Counted from the stretch's first letter, positions 1 through 8,965 are shown. The stretch is 64,000 nucleotides of DNA from Roseicella frigidaeris (GCF_003258945.1 NZ_QLIX01000010.1:103880-167879), one strand, 5' to 3'. Numbers and translations: made by a program. The notes: generated by a model from the sequence alone, not told the origin.

Positions 1-530
1 ATGCCGCCGAGCCCGCCGGTGAGGATCCAGCGCCCGGCCAGCGAGCCGCCGAAATGCTGCCGCCCGGCCTCGGCGAAGGTCTCGTAGGTGCCCTGCACGA
101 TGCCCTGGGAGCCGATATAGATCCAGGAGCCGGCCGTCATCTGGCCGTACATCATCAGCCCCTTGCGATCGAGCTCGGAGAAATGCTCCCAGCTCGCCCA
201 GCGCGGCACCAGGTTGGAATTGGCGATCAGCACCCGCGGCGCGTCGGCATGGGTCTCGAAGACGCCGACCGGCTTGCCGGACTGCACCAGCAGGGTCTGC
301 GTCTCCTCCAGCCGGCGCAGCACCGCGACGATGGCCTCGAAGCTCCGCCAGTCGCGGGCGGCGCGGCCGATGCCGCCATAGACCACCAGCTCGCCCGGCC
401 GCTCGGCCACCTCGGGGTCGAGGTTGTTCATCAGCATCCGGAGCGGCGCCTCGGTGCTCCAGTGCTTCGCGGATCGCTCCAGCCCACGGGGGGAGCGGAT
501 GACGGGGGCGTTGCGGAGAGGCTCGCTCAT
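1..530 (-). CDS. hutU: Urocanate hydratase, N-terminal part (cut by window edge)
   Basis: Second step of histidine degradation: NAD-dependent hydration of urocanate to imidazolone propionate in the cytosol. The frame from ATG 530 starts [16 protein letters not shown] and carries urocanase signatures: [10 protein letters not shown], then [14 protein letters not shown] and [17 protein letters not shown] in the NAD-binding region. About 176 residues of a protein usually near 550 are visible; the rest lies left of position 1. hutF lies 2 kb away on the other strand, so hut genes are present but not in one simple operon here. Identification is secure; the gene is truncated only by the window. Confidence 0.93.
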   Translation of the reverse strand, partial: MSEPLRNAPVIRSPRGLERSAKHWSTEAPLRMLMNNLDPEVAERPGELVVYGGIGRAARDWRSFEAIVAVLRRLEETQTLLVQSGKPVGVFETHADAPRVLIANSNLVPRWASWEHFSELDRKGLMMYGQMTAGSWIYIGSQGIVQGTYETFAEAGRQHFGGSLAGRWILTGGLGG

Positions 531-562
531 GCGCCGAGGATAGCGAGGCGCGGGCGGCCGCG

Positions 563-1366
563 TCAGCCGCGATCCTGCGGCCGCGCCGCGGCGTGGCCCC
601 GGCGCCGCGGCCCGGCCCAGCGCCGGAGCAGCAGCCAGCAGCCCATCGCCCAGGCGGCGCCGAGGCACCAGCCGGCGAGCACGTCGGTCGGCCAGTGGAC
701 GCCGAGCCAGACCCGGCTGGCCCCGACCAGCAGGGTCAGCAGCACCGCCACGGTGAGGATGTAGGCGCGGTGCCGCCGCCGCCCCGCCTCGGCCGCCAGC
801 AGCGCCCCGAGGGTGAGGAAGGCGATGGCCGAGAGCATGGCATGGCCGGAGGGGAAGCTCGCGGTCTGCACCTCCATCAGATGCGGCACCAGCGCCGGCC
901 GCGGCCGGTCGAAGCCCCGCTTCAGCAGGTCGTTGAGCAGCAGCCCCCCGGGCAGGGAGAGCAGCAGCAGCCCCACCGCCCGCCAGTGCCGGTCGAGCGC
1001 CAGGTACAGGAGGGCGATCAGCCCGAACAGCGCCAGCACCGGGATGCTGCCGAGCGCCGTGACCTCGCGCGCGGCGAGGCTCAGCCAGGCCGGCCCGATC
1101 GGCTGCCGGGCATCCCCGGGCTGGCGCAGCGCCAGCAGCACCGCCTCGTCGAAGGCATGGTGCTCCGGCTCGATCAGCTCCAGCACCGCGGCGAAGCCGA
1201 GCAGCCCGGAGGCCAGGATGGCGAGCGCCGCCAGCGCCGCGCCCTGGCCGAGGGCGAAGCGGCCGAGCCGCGGCAGGAGCCCCGCGCGGCCGATGCCCTC
1301 GCGGCCGATGCCCTCGCGGCCGGCGCCCTCGCGGGCAGCGCCCCCTTGCTCCATGCTGGGCTCCAT
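563..1366 (-). CDS. PAP2-family phosphatase (membrane lipid phosphatase)
   Basis: Integral membrane phosphatase of the PAP2 superfamily, expected to dephosphorylate phosphatidic acid or polyprenyl pyrophosphate. The three active-site blocks are visible: KRGFDRPRP (K-x6-RP), PSGH and [13 protein letters not shown]. Several hydrophobic helices surround them. ATG 1366 was chosen because CAGGGG lies about 10 nt upstream; the frame is open back to 1561, but that stretch is the antisense of the neighbouring kinase. hutU follows after a 32-nt gap, so co-transcription is possible. Its 5' end overlaps that of the divergent lipid kinase, so one of the two starts may lie further inside. Substrate unknown. 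Confidence 0.82.
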   Translation of the reverse strand: MEPSMEQGGAAREGAGREGIGREGIGRAGLLPRLGRFALGQGAALAALAILASGLLGFAAVLELIEPEHHAFDEAVLLALRQPGDARQPIGPAWLSLAAREVTALGSIPVLALFGLIALLYLALDRHWRAVGLLLLSLPGGLLLNDLLKRGFDRPRPALVPHLMEVQTASFPSGHAMLSAIAFLTLGALLAAEAGRRRHRAYILTVAVLLTLLVGASRVWLGVHWPTDVLAGWCLGAAWAMGCWLLLRRWAGPRRRGHAAARPQDRG

Positions 1367-2396
1367 GCTGCGGCAACCCCTGGCGGCCTCGCCGGTTGCC
1401 AGGGGCGAAGATGCGGGAGCCGGGACCATCGCCATCGAAACCACCGCCACCGAAACCGCCGGGGCCGGGCGGCCGGCCGAGCCCGGGCCGCCCACCGGGC
1501 GCACGCTGCTCATCGTCAACCGCCGCGCCCGCAACGGCGCCGAGCAGGCCGAGGCGGCCATCGCCGCCCTGGCCGGCGCCGGGCTCGACGTGCATCCCTA
1601 TGACCCGCCCGAGGAGATGGGCTGCGCCGAGGCGGTGACCACCGGCCTCGCCCAAGGGGAAAGACTTGGCGGCTTCGACCGCGTCGTCATCGGCGGCGGC
1701 GACGGCACGCTGAACGGCGCCATCCCCGGCCTCCGGCGCGCCGGCCTGCCCTTCGGCATCATGCCGCTCGGCACCGCCAACGACCTCGCCCGCAGCCTCG
1801 GCATCCCCTTCGATCTGGAGGGGGCGGCGCGGGTGATCGCCACCGCCGCGCCGCGGCCGGTCGATCTCGGCGAGGTGAACGGGCATTGCTTCTTCAACGT
1901 CGCCAGCATCGGCTTCAGCGCCGAGCTGGCCGGCGAGCTGAAGGCCGAGGCGAAGAAGCACTTCGGCACGCTCGGCTATGCGGTGGCCGCGCTGGGCCTG
2001 CTGCGCCGCGCCCGCCCCTTCTCCGCCTGGCTGGCGCATGACGGCGGCGAGCAGCGGGTGCGCACCATCCAGGTCTCGGTCGGCAACGGCCGGCACTATG
2101 GCGGCGGCATGACGGTGGCCGAGGATGCAAGGCCGGATGACGGGGTGCTGCATGTCTACAGCCTGGAGCTGCGGCACTGGTGGCAGCTCGTCGCCCTGCT
2201 GCCCTGGCTGCGCCGCGGCACCCAGGGGCAGTGGCGGGAGGTGCGGGCCTTCCGCACCACCGACCTCGTACTCCGCACCCGCAAGCCGCGGCCGGTCAAC
2301 ACCGATGGCGAGCTGACGACGCACACCCCGGCGCATTTCCGGGTGCATCCGGCGGCGCTGCGCGTCTTCGCGCCGCCCGGCGAGACGGGGACCTAG
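1365..2396 (+). CDS. Diacylglycerol kinase-like lipid kinase (DAGK/YegS family)
   Basis: Cytosolic lipid kinase of the DAGK catalytic-domain family. The nucleotide-binding motif [10 protein letters not shown] follows an N-terminal [12 protein letters not shown] strand typical of the fold; [12 protein letters not shown] and a C-terminal VNTDGE segment also match. About 343 residues from ATG 1365, with ATG 1353 as an alternative; neither has a strong ribosome-binding site, and the conserved domain begins near 1504. It sits head-to-head with the PAP2 phosphatase, giving an opposing pair (diacylglycerol to phosphatidate and back), though the actual lipid is inferred. Start position is uncertain. 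Confidence 0.82.
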   Translation: MLRQPLAASPVARGEDAGAGTIAIETTATETAGAGRPAEPGPPTGRTLLIVNRRARNGAEQAEAAIAALAGAGLDVHPYDPPEEMGCAEAVTTGLAQGERLGGFDRVVIGGGDGTLNGAIPGLRRAGLPFGIMPLGTANDLARSLGIPFDLEGAARVIATAAPRPVDLGEVNGHCFFNVASIGFSAELAGELKAEAKKHFGTLGYAVAALGLLRRARPFSAWLAHDGGEQRVRTIQVSVGNGRHYGGGMTVAEDARPDDGVLHVYSLELRHWWQLVALLPWLRRGTQGQWREVRAFRTTDLVLRTRKPRPVNTDGELTTHTPAHFRVHPAALRVFAPPGETGT

Positions 2397-2477
2397 CGCC
2401 CGCCTCCCCCCTGGTGTCCCGCCCCCTGGCGCCCCAACCCCTGGCGCCTTGCCCATCGCCGCGGGCATGATCCGGCC

Positions 2478-3851
2478 ATGCCGGAATTCCACGCCCGCGC
2501 CGCCCTGCTGCCGGATGGCTGGGCCGCCGATGTCCTGATCGCCGCCGACGATGCGGGCTGGATCACCGCCGCGACCCCCGGCGCCGCGCCGGGCGCCGCC
2601 GCGCGCCTGCCGGGCGCCGTCATCCCCGGCCTGCCGAACCTGCACTCCCACGCCTTCCAGCGCGCCATGGCCGGCGGCGCCGAGCGGCGCAGCCCGGCCG
2701 GGCAGGACAGCTTCTGGACCTGGCGCGAGACCATGTACCGCTTCGTCGCCCGCCTCGACCCCGACACCGCCGAGGCGGTGGCGCTGCAGCTCTATGTCGA
2801 GCTGCTGGAATGGGGCTTCACCGCCGTCGCCGAGTTCCACTACCTGCACCACCAGCCCGATGGCACGCCCTATGCCGGCATCGCCGAGATGGCGCTGCGC
2901 CACCTCGCCGCGGCGCGCCGCGCCGGCCTCGGCATCACCCTGCTGCCGAGCCTCTACCGGCATGGCGGCATCTTCGGCGCGCCGCCGAGCCCGGGGCAGC
3001 GCCGCTTCCTCAACGACCTCGAGCCGTATGGCCGCATCCTCGAGGCCTGCCGCGCCGCGACCGCCGGCGACCCGCAGGCCGCGACCGGCATGGCGCCGCA
3101 CAGCCTGCGCGCGGTGACGCCCGACATGCTCGCCGCCCTCGCCCCGCTGCCGGGGCCGATCCACATCCACGCCGCCGAGCAGGCGAAGGAGGTGGCGGAA
3201 TGCCTCGCCGCCACCGGCGCCCGGCCGGTCGCCTGGCTGCTCGACAACGCGCCGATCGACGCGCGCTGGTGCCTGATCCACGCGACGCACATGACGCCGG
3301 AGGAGACGGCGGCGCTGGCCGCGCGCGGCGCCGTCGCCGGCCTCTGCCCGAGCACCGAGGCCTCGCTCGGCGACGGCCTCTTCCCGCTGCCCGGCTTCCT
3401 CGCCGCCGGCGGGCGGCTCGGCATCGGCACCGACAGCCATGTCGGCACCTCGCCGCGTGACGAGCTGCGCCAGCTCGAGACCAGCCAGCGCCTGGCGCGG
3501 CAGGAGCGCGCCGTCGCCGCCAGCGAGGCGGTGCCGCATCCCGGGCGGCGGCTGCTCGAGGCGGCGCTCGCCGGCGGGGCGCAGGCGAGCGGGCGGCGGA
3601 TCGGCGCCATCGCGCCCGGGCTGCGCTGCGACCTCGTCGCGCTCGACGACGCGCATCCCTCGCTGATCGGCCGCGCCGGGGATGCGCTGCTCGATGCCTG
3701 GGTCTTCTCCGGCCAGGGCAACCCGGTCGATACGGTGGTCGTGGGAGGACGCCGAATGGTTGAAAACGGTCGCCACATCATAAGGGTAGAAGCAGGGAAG
3801 CGTTACACTTTGGCAATTGAAAAACTCTTGGATGTGCGTTGTAACAAGTAA
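2478..3851 (+). CDS. hutF: Formimidoylglutamate deiminase
   Basis: Zinc amidohydrolase converting N-formimidoyl-glutamate to N-formyl-glutamate, which marks the five-step histidine pathway that ends with HutG. Metal ligands and active-site blocks are visible: HSHAFQR near residue 56, HIHAAEQ, the HATH segment and [15 protein letters not shown]. Length of 457 residues is normal for HutF. The last 30 or so codons, from about 3755, switch abruptly to AT-rich codons while still encoding a plausible HutF tail ([20 protein letters not shown]). The frame is therefore intact but composite. Upstream the lipid kinase gene ends 81 nt away. Confidence 0.92.
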   Translation: MPEFHARAALLPDGWAADVLIAADDAGWITAATPGAAPGAAARLPGAVIPGLPNLHSHAFQRAMAGGAERRSPAGQDSFWTWRETMYRFVARLDPDTAEAVALQLYVELLEWGFTAVAEFHYLHHQPDGTPYAGIAEMALRHLAAARRAGLGITLLPSLYRHGGIFGAPPSPGQRRFLNDLEPYGRILEACRAATAGDPQAATGMAPHSLRAVTPDMLAALAPLPGPIHIHAAEQAKEVAECLAATGARPVAWLLDNAPIDARWCLIHATHMTPEETAALAARGAVAGLCPSTEASLGDGLFPLPGFLAAGGRLGIGTDSHVGTSPRDELRQLETSQRLARQERAVAASEAVPHPGRRLLEAALAGGAQASGRRIGAIAPGLRCDLVALDDAHPSLIGRAGDALLDAWVFSGQGNPVDTVVVGGRRMVENGRHIIRVEAGKRYTLAIEKLLDVRCNK

Positions 3852-4378
3852 ATTTTCTCGCTTATTCGATCGAGAAGATTTTATATTTCCGCTGCTCAAT
3901 AGATTTGTGATCGTTATGGCATACGTTGCAGCAAACTTAATGACTGGGGAAGAAATTGTTTCTGAAGGAAAAATACATTGGTTCGTGTATATCGTTCCTA
4001 TCATTTCGATTATAGCATCTTTCTTCCTTATGGCAACTGATGCGTCTGTCTTTGGATTTTTAGTTTTATTGTTCGGAATTTTGCGGCTGATTTCGGCTTT
4101 TATAGTGCGCAATACAACAGAATTAGTAATAACAAATAGGAGAATTATTGCAAAATTTGGCTTTATACGCCGCAATACAGTAGAACTTCTCCACCGAAAT
4201 GTAGAGAGCTTGCACGTCAGCCAGGGAGTGTTTGGCAGATTATTCCGATTTGGTACAATCATCGTGAATGGTACCGGCGGAGTAAGGACCCCTGTGCCTG
4301 ATATTGATCACCCACTTGAGTTTCGGCGCACCGCACTGCGCCTTCTGGACAATAGAGAGCAATAACGGTTGACTCGGT
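3755..4378. other. AT-rich compositional island
   Basis: Base composition drops sharply here against the GC-rich flanks on both sides. The left edge falls inside hutF, whose final codons use A/T third positions; the right edge falls just before the start of the SDR gene at 4382. The island contains the hutF 3' end and one complete small gene. No terminal inverted repeats, integrase or target duplication were seen. It looks like DNA acquired by homologous recombination or illegitimate transfer; that is an inference from composition. Confidence 0.75.
3916..4365 (+). CDS. Bacterial PH-domain (bPH2/DUF304, YdbS-like) membrane protein
   Basis: Small predicted inner-membrane protein of 149 residues. 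ATG 3916 gives [20 protein letters not shown], the usual opening of this family; an earlier in-frame start at 3817 would overlap hutF. Two adjacent hydrophobic segments ([20 protein letters not shown] and [19 protein letters not shown]) precede a bPH domain with [31 protein letters not shown] and [12 protein letters not shown]. Function of this family is not established; it may be a membrane-associated lipid or protein-binding module. It is AT-rich with codon use unlike all neighbours, so probably acquired horizontally. Confidence 0.8.
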   Translation: MAYVAANLMTGEEIVSEGKIHWFVYIVPIISIIASFFLMATDASVFGFLVLLFGILRLISAFIVRNTTELVITNRRIIAKFGFIRRNTVELLHRNVESLHVSQGVFGRLFRFGTIIVNGTGGVRTPVPDIDHPLEFRRTALRLLDNREQ

Positions 4379-4381
4379 GAT

Positions 4382-5134
4382 ATGACCCAACAACTGCACG
4401 GGAAGACCGCCTATGTCACCGGGGGCAGCCGCGGCATCGGCCGCGCCATCGCGCTGGCCTTCGCCGAGGCGGGGGCGAATGTGGCGATCTGCCATCTCGG
4501 CGATGCCGAGCAGGCGGCGACCCTGGTGCAGGCGGTGACGGCGCGCGGCCGGCACGGCTTCCAGAGGGAGGCCGACGCCGCCTCCCCCGCCGCGCTGCGC
4601 GACTTCGCCGCGGCGGCCGAGGCGGCGCTCGGCCCCTGCGACATCCTGGTGAACAATGCCGGGATCAACCTGCGCGGCCCCTTCGAGAGCATCACCGAGG
4701 AGGTCTACGACCGCGTCCTCGACGTGCACCTGAAGGGCATGTTCTTCATGGCGCAGGCCGTCTATCCCGGCATGGTGGCGCGCGGCCAGGGGCGGATCAT
4801 CAACATCGCCTCGCAGCTCGCCTTCAAGGGCGGGCCGGGGATCGCGCCCTATTGCGCCGCCAAGGCGGGCATCGTCGGCTTCACCCGGGCGCTGGCCTGG
4901 GAGGCGGCACCGAAGGGCATCCAGGTGAACGCCATCGCCCCCGGCCCGATCGAGACCGACCTGACCCGCGCCCGCGGGCCGGACTGGAAGCGGCACATGG
5001 AGGAGACGCTCCTCGCCGGCCGCCTCGGCCAGCCGGAGGAGATCGCGGCGACGGCGCTGCTGCTCGCCGGGCCGGGCGGCGCCTTCTATGTCGGCGCCAC
5101 GCTCTCGCCGAACGGCGGCGATATAATGTACTGA
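4382..5134 (+). CDS. SDR-family oxidoreductase (FabG-like)
   Basis: Short-chain dehydrogenase/reductase of 250 residues, cytosolic, NAD(P)-dependent. Cofactor motif TGGSRGIG begins near residue 14; NNAG, a serine in NIASQLAFKG and the YCAAKAG catalytic Tyr/Lys follow, as does the PGPIETD segment. The fold and length are typical of 3-oxoacyl reductases and sugar or alcohol dehydrogenases; substrate cannot be assigned. It starts 16 nt after the AT-rich island gene, without a clear ribosome-binding site, so its native promoter may have been replaced. A tandem repeat array begins 6 nt after its stop. Confidence 0.85.
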   Translation: MTQQLHGKTAYVTGGSRGIGRAIALAFAEAGANVAICHLGDAEQAATLVQAVTARGRHGFQREADAASPAALRDFAAAAEAALGPCDILVNNAGINLRGPFESITEEVYDRVLDVHLKGMFFMAQAVYPGMVARGQGRIINIASQLAFKGGPGIAPYCAAKAGIVGFTRALAWEAAPKGIQVNAIAPGPIETDLTRARGPDWKRHMEETLLAGRLGQPEEIAATALLLAGPGGAFYVGATLSPNGGDIMY

Positions 5135-5140
5135 TATTGG

Positions 5141-5514
5141 CGTGCGCCCGTGCTGGCGCACGGACGCCTTCAGTCGCCAGCGCCGGCCTCCGCCGGCTCG
5201 GCTACGCGCCATTGGGCGCGGCGCCCGTTCGGGCGCTCGGCCCGCTGCGCGGGCCGCGAATTGGCATGGCGTGCGCCCGTGCTGGCGCACGGTCGCCTTC
5301 AGTCGCCAGCGCCGGCCTTCGCCGGCTCGGCTACGCGCCATTGGGCGCGGCGCCCGTTCGGGCGCTCGGCCCGCTGCGCGGACCGCGACTTGGCATGGCG
5401 TGCGCCCGTGCTGGCGCACGGTCGCCTTCAGTCGCCAGCGCCGGCCTTCGCCGGCTCGGCTACGCGCCACCGGGCGCGGCGCCCATTCGGGCGCTCGGCC
5501 CGCTGCGCGGGCCG
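5141..5514. repeat. Three tandem copies of a 129-bp palindrome-rich repeat
   Basis: The unit starting CGTGCGCCCGTGCTGGCGCA recurs at 5141, 5270 and 5399, an exact 129-nt period; copies differ at a few positions and the third ends early. Each unit contains the core GGCGCCCGTTCGGGCGCTCGG (5399 copy: one change), which is also found singly at 54.8, 58.2, 59.1 and 63.9 kb. Because 129 is divisible by three, all frames stay open through it and create spurious ORFs. The stretch 5135-5556 holds no convincing gene. It resembles an expanded REP-type intergenic element. Confidence 0.9.
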
Positions 5515-5556
5515 TTGGGTCCGATGTCCCCAGGCGATGCGGTGCATCGCTCCGCA

Positions 5557-6315
5557 TCAGGCCGGCTCCCAGCCGCGGGGGATGCGGGTGCGGCCGCCGG
5601 CGAGGCGGTGCATCTGCTGCAGCAGGAGCCGCAAGCCCGGCGGCGCCCGCCAGTGCGGATGCGCCCGGCGGAAATGCGCGATCCGCAGCAGCAGGGGGGT
5701 GTAGATCGCGGACAGATCGGGATCGGGCAGGTATTGCGAGGGCGCCGGCAGGGCGCTGAACAGGCCGAGCCGCCGCGCCAGCAGGATCGCCCGCAACCCC
5801 ATCAGCCGGATGCCCCGCCGCACCGCGCAGCAGAGCCGGTGGGTGATCGCCCGCAGCGCCGCCGGCGCCCCCGGCTGCGCCACCGCCTCCAGCAGCCGCA
5901 GCCAGAGCCCGCGATGCGCCCAGCGCCGGTAGCTCCGCGCCACGGTGCCGTGCCGCCCGAAGGCCGCCGGCAGGGCCGACCAGGCGGCGCGGCCGCCGCC
6001 CTCGGCGTTGCTCCGCTTCAGCGTCACGGCGCGGAAGATGGCGTCCAGCCGGCCGCGCGGATCGGCCATCCGCTCGCCCGCCCGGCCCGGCGCCGCGAGG
6101 CCGCAGCCGAGCGCCGCGAGATGCGGCGCCAGCGCCTCCCATTCGGCATCGCTCAGCGGCGCCCAGGGCGCCGGCGGCGTCAGCTTGGTCAGCGGATCGA
6201 GATAGAGCCGGCGCCAGAGCGCATGCCGGCGCAGCAGGTCGGGCGGCAGCAGGCCGGGTGGCAGCGGGCTGGGCGGCAGGGCGGCGGGGGATCGGGCGGA
6301 AGGGCGGCGGGGCAT
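5557..6315 (-). CDS. Transposase-derived (IS5-type DUF4096-like) protein
   Basis: About 252 residues from ATG 6315, which has GGAG nine nt upstream. The middle region PLSDAEWEALAPHLAALGCG, RLDAIFRAVTLK, AWSALPAAFGRHGTVARSYR and RWAHRGLWLRLLEAVA matches the N-terminal DNA-binding domain of IS5-family transposases (DUF4096). The expected DDE catalytic core does not follow; instead there is a basic C-terminal half (LRAITHRLCCAVRRGIRLMG). No terminal repeats were found nearby. It is either a decayed transposase or a host-adapted DNA-binding protein, and the intact reading frame with host-like codon use favours the latter. Confidence 0.6.
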   Translation of the reverse strand: MPRRPSARSPAALPPSPLPPGLLPPDLLRRHALWRRLYLDPLTKLTPPAPWAPLSDAEWEALAPHLAALGCGLAAPGRAGERMADPRGRLDAIFRAVTLKRSNAEGGGRAAWSALPAAFGRHGTVARSYRRWAHRGLWLRLLEAVAQPGAPAALRAITHRLCCAVRRGIRLMGLRAILLARRLGLFSALPAPSQYLPDPDLSAIYTPLLLRIAHFRRAHPHWRAPPGLRLLLQQMHRLAGGRTRIPRGWEPA

Positions 6316-6413
6316 GCGGGCGGCTCCACTCCGGCGGGCCCGGGAGCAAAGCATATCATAGGAATTTTTTCAAGATGATCCCGAAACGGACGCCACCCCG
6401 GGCGCTTGCCATG

Positions 6414-6434
6414 GGATACCCCCCTACCCTATCC
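6414..6434 (+). promoter_or_regulatory. Probable DmeR operator (C-tract flanked by inverted repeat)
   Basis: Arms GGATA (6414-6418) and TATCC (6430-6434) are inverted repeats around a run of six C followed by TACCC. The ATA-C6-TA core resembles known RcnR/DmeR-type operators, which hold a G/C tract between short inverted arms. It lies 9-29 nt before the repressor's own start codon, as expected for autoregulation. Confidence 0.6.
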
Positions 6435-6442
6435 TCGCCGCC

Positions 6443-6721
6443 ATGGCCCATACCCATCAGCAGAAGCCGAAGCTCATCGCCCGGCTGCGGCGCATCCGCG
6501 GGCAGGTCGAGGCGGTGGAGCGCGCCCTGGAGGAGGATCGCGGCTGCGGCGAGGTGCTGATGCTCGTCGCCTCGCTCCGCGGCGCGGTGCAGGGCCTCAG
6601 CGCCGAGCTGCTGGAGGAGCATATCCGCCACCATGTGGTGAACCCCGAGACCGAGCCCGATCCCGGCCGCGCCCGCGCCGCCGCAGAGCTGATCGAGGTC
6701 GTCCGGACCTACCTGAAATGA
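6443..6721 (+). CDS. dmeR: Metal-sensing repressor of the RcnR/CsoR/FrmR family (DmeR-like)
   Basis: All-alpha DUF156 repressor of 92 residues. The RcnR-type metal ligands are present at exactly the RcnR positions: His3, Cys35, His60 and His64, which favours Ni/Co sensing over the Cu sensors (CsoR) or formaldehyde sensors (FrmR, Glu64). It overlaps the next gene by ATGA, so it is co-translated with the exporter, as in the dmeRF operons of rhizobia. The likely mode is release from the upstream C-tract operator when Ni or Co binds. The gene symbol rests on this linkage and the ligand set. Confidence 0.82.
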   Translation: MAHTHQQKPKLIARLRRIRGQVEAVERALEEDRGCGEVLMLVASLRGAVQGLSAELLEEHIRHHVVNPETEPDPGRARAAAELIEVVRTYLK

Positions 6722-7740
6722 GCGCCGGCCCGCCCCCCGCCCCCCTCGGCCCGGCCGCCCTCGCCGCCGCCGCGCCAGGGGAGGCACATGAGCATGTCTT
6801 CCTCGGCGCCAGCCATGGCCGCAACGAGCGCCGGAGCTGGATCGTCATCGGCCTCACCACCGGCATGATGCTCGCCGAGATCGCCGCCGGGCATCTCTTC
6901 GGCTCCATGGCCCTGGTCGCCGATGGCTGGCACATGGCCACCCATGCGGCGGCGCTGCTGATCGCGGCGCTCGCCTACCGCTATGCCCGCCGGCATGCGC
7001 GGGACCGCCGCTTCACCTTCGGCACCGGCAAGCTCGGCGACCTCGCCGGCTTCGCCAGCGCCATCGTGCTCGCCCTCGTCGCCCTGCTGATCGGCTGGGA
7101 GAGCCTGCTGCGCCTGCGCGCGCCGGTGCCGATCGACTTCGCCGAGGCCATCGCCGTCGCCCTGCTCGGCCTCGGGGTGAACCTCGCCAGCGCCTGGCTG
7201 CTGCGCGACGCGCCGCATCACCACGGGCACGGGCCCGGCCACGACGACCACGACGACCACGACGACGATCACCATCACGGCCACCACCACGGCCACCGCC
7301 ATGGCGGCGACACCAACCTGCGCGCCGCCTATCTGCACGTGCTGGCGGATGCGCTGACCTCGGTGCTGGCGATCGCCGCGCTGCTGCTCGGCAGCCTCTA
7401 TGGCTGGCTCTGGCCGGACCCGCTGATGGGCCTCGCCGGCGCCCTCGTCATCGCCCGCTGGTCCGCCGGGCTGATCCGCGAGGCCGGCGGCGTGCTGCTC
7501 GACGACCTGCCGGCGGAGGCGCGGCTGCCGGCCGCCATCCGCGAGGCCGTCGAGGATGGGGAGGCGCGGATCACCGACCTGCATGTCTGGCAGCTCGGCC
7601 CCGGGCATCACGGCGCCATCCTCTCGATCGCCGCCGCGGCGCCGCGCCCGCCCTCGCATGACCGGCGCAAGCTCGCGCATCTGCCCGCGCTCTCGCATGT
7701 GACGATCGAGGTGGAGCCGGCCGCGCCACGGGGCGGCTGA
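6718..7740 (+). CDS. dmeF: Cation diffusion facilitator metal exporter (DmeF-like)
   Basis: Inner-membrane CDF antiporter of 340 residues, expected to export Co and Ni. N-terminal cytosolic EAHEHVFLGASHGRNERRS is typical of DmeF. Transmembrane metal-site residues appear as ADGWHMATH, and the paired HVLADALTS motif lies in helix V. Between them is a long His/Asp-rich loop (HHHGHGPGHDDHDDHDDD and HHHGHHHGHRHGG) for metal capture. The C-terminal domain has ITDLHVWQLGPGHHGA, the usual CDF cytosolic domain. ATG 6718 overlaps the repressor stop. Specificity is inferred from family and operon. Confidence 0.88.
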   Translation: MSAGPPPAPLGPAALAAAAPGEAHEHVFLGASHGRNERRSWIVIGLTTGMMLAEIAAGHLFGSMALVADGWHMATHAAALLIAALAYRYARRHARDRRFTFGTGKLGDLAGFASAIVLALVALLIGWESLLRLRAPVPIDFAEAIAVALLGLGVNLASAWLLRDAPHHHGHGPGHDDHDDHDDDHHHGHHHGHRHGGDTNLRAAYLHVLADALTSVLAIAALLLGSLYGWLWPDPLMGLAGALVIARWSAGLIREAGGVLLDDLPAEARLPAAIREAVEDGEARITDLHVWQLGPGHHGAILSIAAAAPRPPSHDRRKLAHLPALSHVTIEVEPAAPRGG

Positions 7741-7885
7741 CCGCGCCGGCCCGACCCGCCGCGGCCCCGGCGACGCCGGGACGCGGCTTCGCGGGGCGCG
7801 GATGGCCGCGCGCCCCGCCGCCTGCCATACTCCGCGCCCAGGGGAAGAACGCCGCCCTCCACGGCCAAGCATTCGGAGGAGCGGT

Positions 7886-8875
7886 ATGCACCGCATCGCA
7901 ACCCGCATCGGCGGCCTGGCGCTCGCCGCCCTGCTCGCGCTCGCCGGCCCGGCCGGCGCCCAGACCAAATGGGTGATGGCCTCGCCCTATCCGGACGGCA
8001 ATTACCACACCCAGACCATCAAATACTTCCTCGCCGAGCTGGAGCGGGCGGCGCCGGGCAAGCTGCAGGTGCAGCTGCACAGCAACGCCTCGCTGCTGCC
8101 GCTGCTGCAGATCAAGCGCGCGGTACAGACCGGCCAGGTGCAGCTCGGCGAGATCCTGCTCGGCGCCTATGGCAACGAGGACCCGGTCTTCGAGGTGGAT
8201 TTCATCCCCTTCCTCGCCACCACCTATCCGGAGGCGCGCCGGCTGCACGCGGCGAGCGAGGCGGCGCTGCAGGCGCGCTTCGAGAAGCAGGGGGTGACGC
8301 CGCTCTACTACGTGCCCTGGCCGAGCCAGGCGCTCTACGGCAAGGCGGAGCTCCGCAGCCTCGAGGATCTGAAGGGCTCGCGCTTCCGGGCGCAGACGCC
8401 GATCATCGCCCGCATGGCCGAGCTGCTGGGCGCGACGCCGGTGCTGGTGCAGGCGGCCGACGTGCCGCAGGCCTTCGCCACCGGCATCGTCAACGCCATG
8501 CTGACCAGCGCCCAGACCGGCGCCGACAGCGCCGCCTGGGATTTCGCGAAATACGTCTACGACATCGGCTTCACCCTGACGCGCAACGCGGTGCTGGTGA
8601 ACACCCGCGCCTTCCTGGCGCTCGAGCCGGCGGTGCGCACGGCGATGCGCGACGCGGCGGCGAAGGCGATGGAGCATGGCTGGGCGGCGGCGCAGGAATC
8701 CGAGCCGGTGCAGCTCGACCGGCTGCGCAGCCACGGGATGCAGACGCCGGAGCCGAGCCCGGCCCTGCTCGCCGGGCTGCGGGCGATCGGCGCGAAGCAG
8801 GAGGAGGAATGGGCGCAGAAGGCGGGCCCGGACGGGCGGGCGCTGCTCGAGCGCTACCGGGCGCTGGCGAAATAG
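7886..8875 (+). CDS. TRAP transporter solute-binding protein, DctP family
   Basis: Periplasmic binding protein of 329 residues. ATG 7886 is preceded by GGAGGA at 7875 and opens a clear signal peptide (LALAALLALAGPAGAQ). The mature region has TRAP hallmarks: MASPYPDGNYHTQTIKYFLAEL, GQVQLGEIL, and RFRAQTPIIARMAELLGATPV around the carboxylate-binding arginine. Ligand is probably an organic acid; it cannot be named. No DctQ or DctM membrane subunits are adjacent, so it is an orphan or works with a remote transporter. It is followed by two strong hairpins. Confidence 0.85.
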   Translation: MHRIATRIGGLALAALLALAGPAGAQTKWVMASPYPDGNYHTQTIKYFLAELERAAPGKLQVQLHSNASLLPLLQIKRAVQTGQVQLGEILLGAYGNEDPVFEVDFIPFLATTYPEARRLHAASEAALQARFEKQGVTPLYYVPWPSQALYGKAELRSLEDLKGSRFRAQTPIIARMAELLGATPVLVQAADVPQAFATGIVNAMLTSAQTGADSAAWDFAKYVYDIGFTLTRNAVLVNTRAFLALEPAVRTAMRDAAAKAMEHGWAAAQESEPVQLDRLRSHGMQTPEPSPALLAGLRAIGAKQEEEWAQKAGPDGRALLERYRALAK

Positions 8876-8894
8876 GGGCGCCGCGCGGCCCCGT

Positions 8895-8952
8895 GCCCCC
8901 CGGTGCCGGGGGGCGCACGTTCAGGCTGGGGGCCGGCGCCGGGCCGGCCCCC
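8895..8952. terminator. Two GC hairpins between convergent genes
   Basis: GCCCCCC (8895-8901) pairs with GGGGGGC (8908-8914), and GGGGGCCGGC (8928-8937) pairs with GCCGGCCCCC (8943-8952). They sit between the stop of the TRAP protein and the stop of the convergent lipoprotein gene. There is no U-tract, so termination may be Rho-assisted. Confidence 0.5.
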
Positions 8953-8965
8953 ATCCTTGCCGGGT

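Noticed and set aside
5141..5514. Possible CRISPR array
   Set aside because: Units are 129 nt, directly tandem, with no unique spacers and no cas genes nearby.
4259..6349. Long minus-strand frame of about 696 codons spanning the SDR and the tandem repeats
   Set aside because: It reads through the complement of the SDR and through repeats whose period is divisible by three; composition is Ala/Arg/Pro noise without domains.
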